Source: Nocardioides sp.
GTDB lineage: Bacteria > Actinomycetota > Actinomycetes > Propionibacteriales > Nocardioidaceae
DNA: 6,453 bases
Assembly: GCA_030452025.1 (NCBI GenBank)
Contig: JAKDNC010000211.1
Location: 1-6,453, forward strand
Direction of reading: 5' to 3'
Shown here: positions 1 to 5,516 of the stretch, one piece after another
Numbering within the stretch: the first letter of the stretch is position 1
Layout: the number at the start of each line of letters is the position of its first letter
The notes under the pieces: model-generated
Database searches by the model: none
The model's input: only the letters and a program-made list of their open reading frames with translations
Told to the model about the DNA's origin: nothing
Program-made: the position numbers and the translations under genes

Positions 1-117
1 CTTGCCGGGGATGCTGCTCGAGTTCGGTTTCTGGGTCCGGGCAGCACCGGACCCGGTGGGCTTCTTCGGCTTGCCGCCGGAGCCCGCCGGGTCTGAAGGG
101 TTCCCCGATGCTGCCAT
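1..117 (-). CDS. 5' end of an unidentified gene (partial, runs off left edge)
   Basis: This is the first 39 codons of a gene that continues beyond the window. It starts at an ATG only 3 nt after the stop of the VirB6-like gene, so it is almost certainly the next cistron of the same operon. An AAGGA at 128-132, inside the end of the upstream gene, sits 10 nt from the ATG and can serve as ribosome binding site. The visible residues are Gly, Ser, Pro and Lys rich with no hydrophobic stretch. They look like a disordered, basic, cytoplasmic N-terminus and not a signal peptide. In T4SS loci the missing partners would be the VirB4-like ATPase or the VirD4-like coupling protein, so either is possible, but nothing in these 39 residues identifies the product. 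The reading frame is well supported; the function is unknown. Confidence 0.75.
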   Translation of the reverse strand, partial: MAASGNPSDPAGSGGKPKKPTGSGAARTQKPNSSSIPGK

Positions 118-120
118 CCC

Positions 121-3081
121 CTACTTGTCCTTGCCGCGTCCCTGTTGGTTCTGAGCCTCTTCGTTGGCAGCGAACCAGGCGTCCACCTCCGGCTTGGCGC
201 GGTCCATCATCTGGGCGTGGCCGGCGCCGGTCACGCCCGCCACGGCGTTCTTGGATGCGTGGGTCACCTTGCGGATGCCTGCAGCGCCAGCGCGAGCCCC
301 CAGGTAGCCGCCACCCATCACGACAGCCCCCGCGGGGCCGGCCGCGAGCGCCCCCACGCCACCCAGCACGGCGGCCTTGGACCCGGCGCCCGAGATCCGC
401 CCACCGTGCTCTCGTGCCCGCTGCGGCAGCGACGACTCCTTGCGGGCTTCCTTCACCCGCTCCATCGCCTTGCGGCGGTGTTTGCGATCCTCCGCCTTCA
501 ACTGCTTGCGGGCCTTGGTTCGTTCACCTGCGGAGACCCCGGGGTCGCTGGCCTTGCGCTGCAGCTCCGACCTTGTCGCGGCGGCCTGAGCGGCGGTGGG
601 GTTGCTGCGCTTGCCGGTGGATCCCCCGCCCCCGTCCGACGGTCCGGCGCCCTTGGTGGGTGCCTGTTGCTGGCTGCTGGTGGTGTCCTTCGGCTTCGGG
701 GGGGTCATCTTCCCGTAGGTTCCGGTGCCCTTGCCGGTGCCCTGTCCGGCGCTGTTCTTCGGGGTTCCCAGCCGGGTCCCCATCGCGGAGGCCGCGGTCC
801 GCTTGACGATTCCGGCTCCCCCGGAGGTGATCCGGTCCAGGCCGTTGACCGCGGCGGACCCGCCCGCCTTCGACATGGTCGAGGCGTACGCAAGCCCGGC
901 AGTGAGCTTGAACGGAGACGGCAGGTTGAGGATGTTCTTGAACACGTGGTGCAGGATGAACGCCGCCATCAGTGGGGACAGGCCCGACCACAGGATCGAC
1001 AGCCATCCGCCGAAGGCTTCCCCGAGGTTGGCCAGGATTGATGCCAGCAGGCCGATCACCGCCAGCAGCGCGATCGCGCCCCAGGCGAACAACGACATGC
1101 CCAGGTAGGCCTTGGCGAACTTGATGACCGGCTCAAAGTCTCGGTTGGACGCGAGGGCTCCGAGGAGCACGAAGAAGCAGGCGACGATGAACACGCCTGC
1201 CATCACCTTGGCCATGATGACTGCGGCGGCCAGCAAGCCGAACACGGCGAGCATCCCGACCGATGACAGGACGTAGATCAAGACGCCCACGACGCCGGAG
1301 GTGTTCTGGTTGCCGTGCAGGGTCAGGAGGAAGTCGCGGGCGCTGTCCGTCGCAGAATCGGCCGCGTCGCCGTCGTCCCCGCCGTAGTTGGCGAAGGTGA
1401 GGATCTCGGATTCTTCGTTGCCCCAGTTGAAGTCTTCTGGGCCGCGCTCCAGCTTCTCCAGCGCCTCCACACGGCTCTGCATCATGGCCATGGGGTCACT
1501 ACTGGCCTTCAGGCCGGTGTCGTACCGCTCGCTGAGCCAGTTGAAGACCCCGTTGCAGGCATCGGCCTGCTCTTGATCCTTGAGTTCCGGGTTGTATGCC
1601 TTCTTCTCGTCGTCGTCGCCGCCGAGGGCTCCTCGGATGGCGCTGGCACTGCCTTTCGCGAGGTTCACGGCCTTGCTGGCCAGACCGAACGTGAGGCTGT
1701 CGACGGCTCCCTTGGCCTTCTCCCCAGCTTTGCCGGCTGCACCAGAGACGGCCTCCCCGATGTCCCCTGACAGGGTGCTGTCGTCGAGGCCGTCACGCAC
1801 CATCAAGGTGCCGTCGGTCTCCCAGGAGTCTTTCCCCGGATCTTCCCAGTTCTGCAGCGTCTTGGCTTGGGCGCTGAATGATCCGCCGCCGGGACGGCAC
1901 GCAGCCCACGCGACGATCGCAACATCGCGGGCCTTGTCGGACTGCGGGTTGAACACCTGCCCATCTACCAGCGGGGTGCCAGAAATCGTTCCGAAACCGG
2001 GGAAACTCACCTCGTTGACCTCGCTCGCAGCCCAAGCTGCGTAAGCCGGGTCGATCTCGGCAAGGACCTCGTAAGTCCCGGTACGGCCGGGCTTGGCTTG
2101 CATGTCCAGGTGATGGCAGAAGACGCGGTCGCCGAGGCTGTTGTCTTTGCCGTACTGGGCGATGCGCCAGGTCATCAGCCCGGAGTTCTCCCAAATGCTC
2201 GACATGACCATCGGCACCATCGCGGAGGATGAGGCATCGGATCCCCCGGTGAACCCTTCACGGTACGTGGACCGCATCGCGTTCATCATGACGTCGCAGT
2301 CGAAGATGTTCGCCTCGCCACCAGTCTCGTCCGGCTCGCTGTCCGCGCCAGTCACCGTGCTGGCTTGGCGGTAGAGCGCGTCGACGGGCTCGTTGGCGAT
2401 AGTGGTGACCGCGGTGTCGACGGTGACTGCGAACCAGCCCGGCGAAAACGTGCCGGGTGAGTATCCACCGCCGGGTGCTTCCTTCGAGTTGGATGCACCC
2501 ACCACCATGCCCACGAAGATGCCCAGGATGATCGCCTTCACCAACAGCGACTTGAACGCCTTTCCGCCACCTCCCTGCCCGCGCCAGACGCGGGCGCCCG
2601 CGGCGAGGATGGCGGCTGCTAGGAGGACGACGATGATCGGGGAATTGAGCAGGGTCGTCCCGATTCCTGCCGCTGCTGAGTCGAGGGTGTATCCGGCCTT
2701 GTCGAGCAGACAGAACGAGAGCCCACCCGAGACCATGTTCTCGGAGAGTCCGTAGAAGAAGTTGCCCACCGACATCCCCATCTCCATGACCCCTTCACGG
2801 GTGGTCTTGTCGACGATGTCGTTCCACGAGAGACGTGAGTGGAACTCGGTGGTTGCCCCGCTCCACCGGCTCATCGGCAGGAACTGGCTCTCCGCGGCCC
2901 CTTTAGGGCCTTCGCTGCACAAGGGGCCGGTGACGTCATGGATGCCCAGCCCGCCGCCGACGTCGGCGGCGCCGCCACCGATGTCGTCATCGGGGGTGGC
3001 CAGCGCCATGGGGGCCGCCACGAGCAGTGCGAGCACCGCCAAGACCACGGACAGCAGCAACTTGACCAAGGTCTTGCTCAT
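121..3081 (-). CDS. VirB6/TrbL-like polytopic T4SS channel protein, 986 aa
   Basis: Probable inner-membrane channel subunit of a type IV secretion apparatus. The ATG at 3081 is preferred because its ATGA overlaps the stop of the upstream gene; in-frame TTG and GTG codons lie 12 and 9 nt further upstream. Residues 1-29 form a signal peptide: K at 3 and 7, a hydrophobic core at about 8-24, and an ALA cleavage motif before TPDDD. Hydrophobic helices lie near 148-166 and 178-196, then a hydrophilic region of about 400 residues (197-596), then helices near 597-622, 626-645, 657-684 and 692-712. The tail, 716-986, is rich in Gly, Ser, Lys and Arg, with a highly charged helix near 838-890 and a glycine-zipper stretch at 901-936. 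Cysteines 55, 124, 262, 322, 395 and 509 lie in hydrophilic segments. VirB6 proteins of known systems have a signal-like N-terminus, several helices and a large central extracytoplasmic loop, which this matches in outline; it is much longer than Agrobacterium VirB6. The coding call is very secure. The family call is inferred from architecture and neighbours. Confidence 0.78.
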   Translation of the reverse strand: MSKTLVKLLLSVVLAVLALLVAAPMALATPDDDIGGGAADVGGGLGIHDVTGPLCSEGPKGAAESQFLPMSRWSGATTEFHSRLSWNDIVDKTTREGVMEMGMSVGNFFYGLSENMVSGGLSFCLLDKAGYTLDSAAAGIGTTLLNSPIIVVLLAAAILAAGARVWRGQGGGGKAFKSLLVKAIILGIFVGMVVGASNSKEAPGGGYSPGTFSPGWFAVTVDTAVTTIANEPVDALYRQASTVTGADSEPDETGGEANIFDCDVMMNAMRSTYREGFTGGSDASSSAMVPMVMSSIWENSGLMTWRIAQYGKDNSLGDRVFCHHLDMQAKPGRTGTYEVLAEIDPAYAAWAASEVNEVSFPGFGTISGTPLVDGQVFNPQSDKARDVAIVAWAACRPGGGSFSAQAKTLQNWEDPGKDSWETDGTLMVRDGLDDSTLSGDIGEAVSGAAGKAGEKAKGAVDSLTFGLASKAVNLAKGSASAIRGALGGDDDEKKAYNPELKDQEQADACNGVFNWLSERYDTGLKASSDPMAMMQSRVEALEKLERGPEDFNWGNEESEILTFANYGGDDGDAADSATDSARDFLLTLHGNQNTSGVVGVLIYVLSSVGMLAVFGLLAAAVIMAKVMAGVFIVACFFVLLGALASNRDFEPVIKFAKAYLGMSLFAWGAIALLAVIGLLASILANLGEAFGGWLSILWSGLSPLMAAFILHHVFKNILNLPSPFKLTAGLAYASTMSKAGGSAAVNGLDRITSGGAGIVKRTAASAMGTRLGTPKNSAGQGTGKGTGTYGKMTPPKPKDTTSSQQQAPTKGAGPSDGGGGSTGKRSNPTAAQAAATRSELQRKASDPGVSAGERTKARKQLKAEDRKHRRKAMERVKEARKESSLPQRAREHGGRISGAGSKAAVLGGVGALAAGPAGAVVMGGGYLGARAGAAGIRKVTHASKNAVAGVTGAGHAQMMDRAKPEVDAWFAANEEAQNQQGRGKDK

Positions 3082-3566
3082 ACGTGCCACCAATCTCCGT
3101 CTCCCGGGAAGGCACTGGCGGCTGGGGCGTGGGCCGAGCCGGGCGAATCAGGCGCTGCCAGGTGGGGAATCGGAGTCGACGACTTCGACAACACCCCCGG
3201 CGCCTGTCCGTCCAAGTCGATGACTTTGCCGCACAGCATGAACTGGTTGATGTAGGGCCGAGACATGGTGGTGTCACGCACCGACTGCCACGTGCGCAGG
3301 CGAAGCCCCCGATGGGTGCGACGCTCAAAGAGCCACCACGCCAACGCGGCAAAAACGAACGGAATGGCCCCGGCTCGCGACCCCAGCAATGACCACGTTG
3401 AGGCGGCGGGGATGATGCCCACGACGAACCCTGCCAGGCACACCGCGAAAGGTCGCAACGACACCTCTACCCCGGCCACGATGGCGGTCCTCATCTGCTT
3501 CGACTCACGGCCCGTCATCTTCGTGAGGGAGAAGATCCGGTACGGAGGCTCGTCGTAATCGTTCAC
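3078..3566 (-). CDS. VirB3/TcpE/PrgI-like membrane protein, 162 aa
   Basis: Small membrane protein, probably the VirB3-type component that works with the VirB4 ATPase in T4SS. It has a short cytoplasmic N-terminus, two adjacent hydrophobic helices forming a hairpin (about 37-60 and 64-80), then a basic stretch beginning ERRTHRGLRLR and a cytoplasmic segment. This is the layout of VirB3, TcpE and PrgI-type proteins. Residues from about 120 on are Pro, Ser and Ala rich and look disordered, making it longer than the roughly 100-120 aa usual for these families. The start is a GTG with GGAAGG at 3576-3581, spaced 9 nt. Its stop overlaps the ATG of the VirB6-like gene by four bases (ATGA), which suggests translational coupling. 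It lies 57 nt downstream of the pilin-like gene. The gene is certain. The family is inferred from topology and gene order, and a generic two-helix membrane protein cannot be excluded. Confidence 0.7.
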   Translation of the reverse strand: MNDYDEPPYRIFSLTKMTGRESKQMRTAIVAGVEVSLRPFAVCLAGFVVGIIPAASTWSLLGSRAGAIPFVFAALAWWLFERRTHRGLRLRTWQSVRDTTMSRPYINQFMLCGKVIDLDGQAPGVLSKSSTPIPHLAAPDSPGSAHAPAASAFPGDGDWWHV

Positions 3567-3579
3567 CGAGACCCGCCTT

Positions 3580-3626
3580 CCAAGTTGTGCCCCTTGGTGT
3601 CAGAGGACTGGCTGAACAGGGGTTCA
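3580..3626 (-). promoter_or_regulatory. Two small hairpins between pilin-like and VirB3-like genes
   Basis: On the transcribed (minus) sequence, the first hairpin begins exactly at the stop codon of the pilin-like gene: TGAAC, loop CCCT, GTTCA (3626-3613). The second is CCAAG, an 8-nt loop, then CTTGG (3597-3580). Its 3' arm takes in two bases of, and otherwise abuts, the GGAAGG ribosome binding site of the next gene at 3581-3576. Neither is followed by a T tract. Possible roles are protection of the pilin-like mRNA 3' end, partial termination, or masking of the downstream ribosome binding site. Stems are only 5 bp, so chance is a real alternative. Confidence 0.35.
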
Positions 3627-3965
3627 GATGTCGAAGAGCTTGGCCACGGCGTTGACCACCAGGTCGAACATCTGAAGGACAAGGGGGAACACCAGCTCGG
3701 GGCCGCACAACATCGCGCCGAACAACAGGGCACCGACGATAGAGACTTGGCCGCCGGGGACGTTCCGGCCGGTGAACTTCTTCCAGGCCCACATGACCAA
3801 GGCGACCACGACCAGGAGCACGCCGACCCCGGCGGCAAGGTCCAGCAGGCCCTGGAAGCCGCTGCCTGACTTCAGGTTCGCCCAGACCGAGTCCCAGTCA
3901 CCTGAGAAGTCAATCTCACCTGCGCCTCCGGGCGCTGCCGCCATCACCACGAAACTGTTCAGCAT
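3624..3965 (-). CDS. Pilin-like (VirB2-like) small membrane protein, 113 aa
   Basis: First gene of the T4SS-like operon. The chosen ATG at 3965 has GGGAG at 3974-3978 with an 8-nt spacer. A longer in-frame version starting at 4004 adds 13 hydrophilic residues and has a poorly placed GAGG. After a short hydrophobic N-terminus (residues 3-11) and an acidic segment (EIDFSGDWD), there is a strong helix at about 40-61, a basic loop (WKKFTGRNVPGG), a second helix at about 73-89, and a hydrophobic, possibly amphipathic C-terminal helix at 91-112. Size, the two helices joined by a short basic loop, and a position just ahead of a VirB3-like gene all resemble VirB2/TrbC pilins and the small membrane proteins that open Gram-positive T4SS operons. 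Unlike classic VirB2 it lacks a long cleavable signal peptide from this start. Function is inferred from topology and synteny. Confidence 0.62.
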   Translation of the reverse strand: MLNSFVVMAAAPGGAGEIDFSGDWDSVWANLKSGSGFQGLLDLAAGVGVLLVVVALVMWAWKKFTGRNVPGGQVSIVGALLFGAMLCGPELVFPLVLQMFDLVVNAVAKLFDI

Positions 3966-4118
3966 CTTGTGTTCTCCCGTCGGTTGTCCGAGCCTTGGGC
4001 CCATCTACCTCTTCACCATGCCGCAAAACGGTGGGGGGTGATTCCTCATGAGTGTCGGTGCTGCTCGACCGGTGACCTGACGGCGCCCTCGGGGAACCAG
4101 TCGGGGGTCGCCTACGGC
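3966..4118. promoter_or_regulatory. Divergent intergenic region between pilin-like and VirB8-like genes
   Basis: This 153-bp stretch separates two genes transcribed away from each other, so promoters for both the pilin-like operon (minus) and the VirB8-like gene (plus) are expected here. I found no convincing -35/-10 pair on either strand. It contains an 8-bp palindrome, TGGGCCCA, at 3996-4003. A 14-codon minus-strand ORF ends just before the longer, rejected pilin start, and it has no ribosome binding site. The promoter role is inferred from gene orientation alone. Confidence 0.45.
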
Positions 4119-4571
4119 ATGGTGACTGGTGTGACTCCCCTACGCCTGGCCGTGTCAGCGGCCCTCGTGCTTGCAGCCGTCTTCGTGGGCGGCTCGCTAA
4201 TGAAGCAGTCCGAGGAACCGCAGACGGCCCACCGGGAAGCGGCTGTTGAGGAGAACGCCCGCGCGATGGTGGAGGCTTTCTACACCTGTCCCGGGCCAGG
4301 TCGACCAGCAGCGATGAGGAAGCGGAACGCCACCCTGCGGGCACTGTCGGTGACCCCGCCCCCGGATCCGTCGTTCTTTTGCACCAAGGTGCTCCAAGGG
4401 GCTCCGTCGGCAGCGGCGGTGACCAACGTTCGCCCCGTCGGGGTCCGCGACGACACGGCCGGCGTCACCGTTAGCCTCACCCTCGACTCGAAGGCCAAGT
4501 CGGAGTCGATCACCGTTGACCTGACCCTCAGCAACGCCACCGGTCAATGGCTGGTCGCTGAGGTCGCCTGA
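4119..4571 (+). CDS. Membrane-anchored NTF2-fold, VirB8/TcpC-like protein, 150 aa
   Basis: Probable single-pass assembly protein of the secretion channel and the only plus-strand gene of the window. From the ATG at 4119 it has a short N-terminus, one membrane helix at about residues 8-26, and an extracytoplasmic domain. That domain begins with a helix (about 40-55, ending EAFYTC) and a second helix near 62-77, and finishes with long beta strands (about 101-110, 115-122, 130-137) and a closing TGQWLVAEV strand. Helices followed by a curved sheet ending in a Trp-containing strand is typical of the NTF2-like fold found in VirB8 and, in duplicate, in TcpC of Gram-positive elements. Cys57 and Cys88 could form a disulfide. 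The frame is open upstream to 3969, but those 50 residues lack a membrane helix and look non-coding. The ribosome binding site is weak (GGGGG at 4103-4107, 11-nt spacer). It converges on the lipoprotein gene with 9 bp between stops. The family call is inferred from fold pattern and context; other NTF2-like exported proteins are possible. Confidence 0.6.
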   Translation: MVTGVTPLRLAVSAALVLAAVFVGGSLMKQSEEPQTAHREAAVEENARAMVEAFYTCPGPGRPAAMRKRNATLRALSVTPPPDPSFFCTKVLQGAPSAAAVTNVRPVGVRDDTAGVTVSLTLDSKAKSESITVDLTLSNATGQWLVAEVA

Positions 4572-4598
4572 CAACCGGTCTCAGTCGCCCGCGACCTC
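4560..4598. terminator. Inverted repeat spanning both stop codons; candidate bidirectional terminator
   Basis: GAGGTCGC at 4560-4567 and its exact reverse complement GCGACCTC at 4591-4598 flank a 23-nt loop. The loop holds the stop of the plus-strand gene (4569-4571), the stop of the minus-strand gene (4581-4583) and a small ACCGGT palindrome (4574-4579). A hairpin would form in transcripts from either side. There is no T tract, but many actinobacterial terminators lack one. The symmetry partly reflects both proteins having Glu-Val-Ala (GAG GTC GC-) near the C-terminus, so it could be a coding coincidence. Confidence 0.45.
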
Positions 4599-5372
4599 GA
4601 TCGGATAGAACCGACAGGCTGCCGGCGGACCGTCGTGGAAGACATCGCCTTCTGGCTCGGTGACGATGTCGACCTCGATCGCTCCTGACACGCTGCCGCC
4701 GACCTCGCCGCCACCGATCAGGTCATCCCGATCGTCGAAGCAGAGGACTGTCCCGCTCGCCTCATACGGCAGCTCAAAGGACGCGGTGTAGCGCACATAG
4801 CTCTCCCGCGACGGGCCAGAAGGTTCCAGGCCTTGGTCTTCGACCGGGTCGACGGCGAGTGGGACCGCAGGCTCCTCCGATACCTTCATGTCCACCACCT
4901 CGTCCTCCGAGGCGAACACGTACTCACGGTCGCTGTCGGCGTCGGTGAGCGACCCCGGCGTGTGGGTCAGCACCACCGGGGTGAGCCGGTCCGGGACGAC
5001 ATGGACGGTTTCTGGGTCGAGCTCCGTTTCGACCCCGGCTTCTTCGAGGTCATCGACGTTGATGTACGGCAGTAGGCGGTTGATCTTGAACTGCACGTCC
5101 ACGTCGAGCGGCACCGAGTCAGGCTGGGGCTCGATTGCGCCGAAGACCATCACTTCCCCGTCGACCAGGACGCTCTGGCTGCTCACCTCAGGGGCGTAGT
5201 TCCAGAGCTCCTCTTCGGAGAGGTCCGCAGGGGAGGTCCCGGTTCCCTGAGCCGACTCTCCGCTGTCCGGGTCACCCTCACTGTCGTCGTCGTTGCAGGC
5301 CGACAGGACGGTGGCACATACCAACAGGCATGCCGCCGCCACCGTACGGTGTCGCACAGACAGTGAGCGCAT
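4581..5372 (-). CDS. Acidic lipoprotein, 263 aa, function unknown
   Basis: Predicted lipoprotein anchored to the outer face of the cytoplasmic membrane. Residues 1-25 are a signal peptide (basic MRSLSVRHR, hydrophobic core from about 11) ending in a lipobox, VLSAC, with lipidated Cys26. An acidic linker of about 30 residues (NDDDSEGDPDSGES and on) follows, then a mature domain that is strongly Asp/Glu rich. Short beta strands run through it. The C-terminal part (about 191-260), with GTVLCFDDRDDLIGGG followed by alternating strands and ending CRFYPIEV, has the look of a small beta-sandwich similar to FxLyD-type domains; this is a visual impression only. Cys211 and Cys253 may form a disulfide. 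No Shine-Dalgarno precedes the ATG, consistent with a leaderless mRNA. It lies between two T4SS-like gene groups and could be a surface component of the apparatus or an exclusion factor, but I do not recognise the family. Confidence 0.85.
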   Translation of the reverse strand: MRSLSVRHRTVAAACLLVCATVLSACNDDDSEGDPDSGESAQGTGTSPADLSEEELWNYAPEVSSQSVLVDGEVMVFGAIEPQPDSVPLDVDVQFKINRLLPYINVDDLEEAGVETELDPETVHVVPDRLTPVVLTHTPGSLTDADSDREYVFASEDEVVDMKVSEEPAVPLAVDPVEDQGLEPSGPSRESYVRYTASFELPYEASGTVLCFDDRDDLIGGGEVGGSVSGAIEVDIVTEPEGDVFHDGPPAACRFYPIEVAGD

Positions 5373-5379
5373 GCTTCGG

Positions 5380-5385
5380 ATGCTA
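5380..5385 (-). promoter_or_regulatory. Extended -10 promoter for the lipoprotein gene (leaderless)
   Basis: On the minus strand TAGCAT (5385-5380) matches the actinobacterial -10 pattern TAnnnT. It is preceded by TGT, giving the extended -10 form TGnTAnnnT. Exactly 7 nt separate it from the A of the start codon at 5372, so transcription would begin at or next to the ATG. This agrees with the absence of a ribosome binding site. No -35 resembling TTGACA is visible at 16-18 nt, as is common for extended -10 promoters. Confidence 0.55.
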
Positions 5386-5387
5386 AC

Positions 5388-5400
5388 AGCGCACAGCGCT
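5388..5400. promoter_or_regulatory. Inverted repeat upstream of the -10 element; candidate operator
   Basis: A perfect inverted repeat with 5-bp arms and a 3-bp centre (agcgc aca gcgct) lies 2 bp upstream of the predicted -10 of the lipoprotein gene, in the spacer region of the promoter. A protein bound here would block or remodel RNA polymerase. The arms are short and GC-only apart from one base each, so chance occurrence in a GC-rich genome is possible. Confidence 0.35.
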
Positions 5401-5422
5401 CGCCCGCGCTACACCGGCGCGT

Positions 5423-5474
5423 CACGAACCGAACCGTTCACCGCCCGTTTCGTCCCGTTTCGTGGCGAGTTTCG
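5423..5474. repeat. Repeat cluster (tandem 10-mer and inverted repeats) upstream of the lipoprotein promoter
   Basis: The 10-mer CCCGTTTCGT is repeated perfectly in tandem at 5444-5463, and a third GTTTCG occurs at 5469-5474. Next to it lie a short palindrome, GAACCGTTC (5431-5439), and CGAAC twice in tandem from 5425. CACGAA (5423-5428) and TTCGTG (5459-5464) form a larger inverted pair around the palindrome and most of the tandem repeat. The cluster falls in the only non-coding stretch between the right-hand operon and the lipoprotein gene. Binding sites for a regulator are the simplest reading; part of a transfer origin is a more speculative one. Confidence 0.5.
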
Positions 5475-5500
5475 GAGCATCAGCACAAAATCCGCAGCGG

Positions 5501-5515
5501 CCCCGGGCCTCGGGG
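5501..5515 (-). terminator. Weak candidate terminator after the 60-aa gene
   Basis: One base past the stop codon of the 60-aa gene, the minus strand reads CCCCG AGGCC CGGGG, a 5-bp GC-only stem with a 5-nt loop. An ATTTTG lies about 10 nt further on. It is well placed to end the right-hand operon, but the stem is short and the T run is displaced. Confidence 0.35.
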
Positions 5516-5516
5516 A

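Noticed and set aside
108..1041. Long plus-strand ORFs (108-806 and 145-1041) opposite the VirB6-like tail
   Set aside because: They are Arg/Pro/Gly-rich translations antisense to a gene with signal peptide, helices and an ATGA-coupled start. Such open frames are expected in GC-rich DNA.
1315..2374. Plus-strand ORFs at 1315-1770, 1580-2044 and 2141-2374
   Set aside because: All lie antisense within the VirB6-like gene, lack sensible ribosome binding sites, and overlap one another in different frames.
3081..3093. TTG start at 3093 (or GTG at 3090) for the VirB6-like protein
   Set aside because: The ATG at 3081 forms the ATGA overlap with the upstream stop and gives a cleaner signal peptide.
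3996..4003. TGGGCCCA palindrome as an operator
   Set aside because: A single 8-bp GC-rich palindrome is expected by chance in such DNA, and no promoter element is visible beside it.
3966..4004. Upstream ATG at 4004 for the pilin-like protein
   Set aside because: It adds a hydrophilic 13-residue extension, and its GAGG is only about 3 nt from the ATG, while the ATG at 3965 has GGGAG at 8 nt.
3969..4118. N-terminal extension of the VirB8-like gene from 3969
   Set aside because: It would cover almost the whole divergent promoter region and place 50 unremarkable residues before the membrane anchor.
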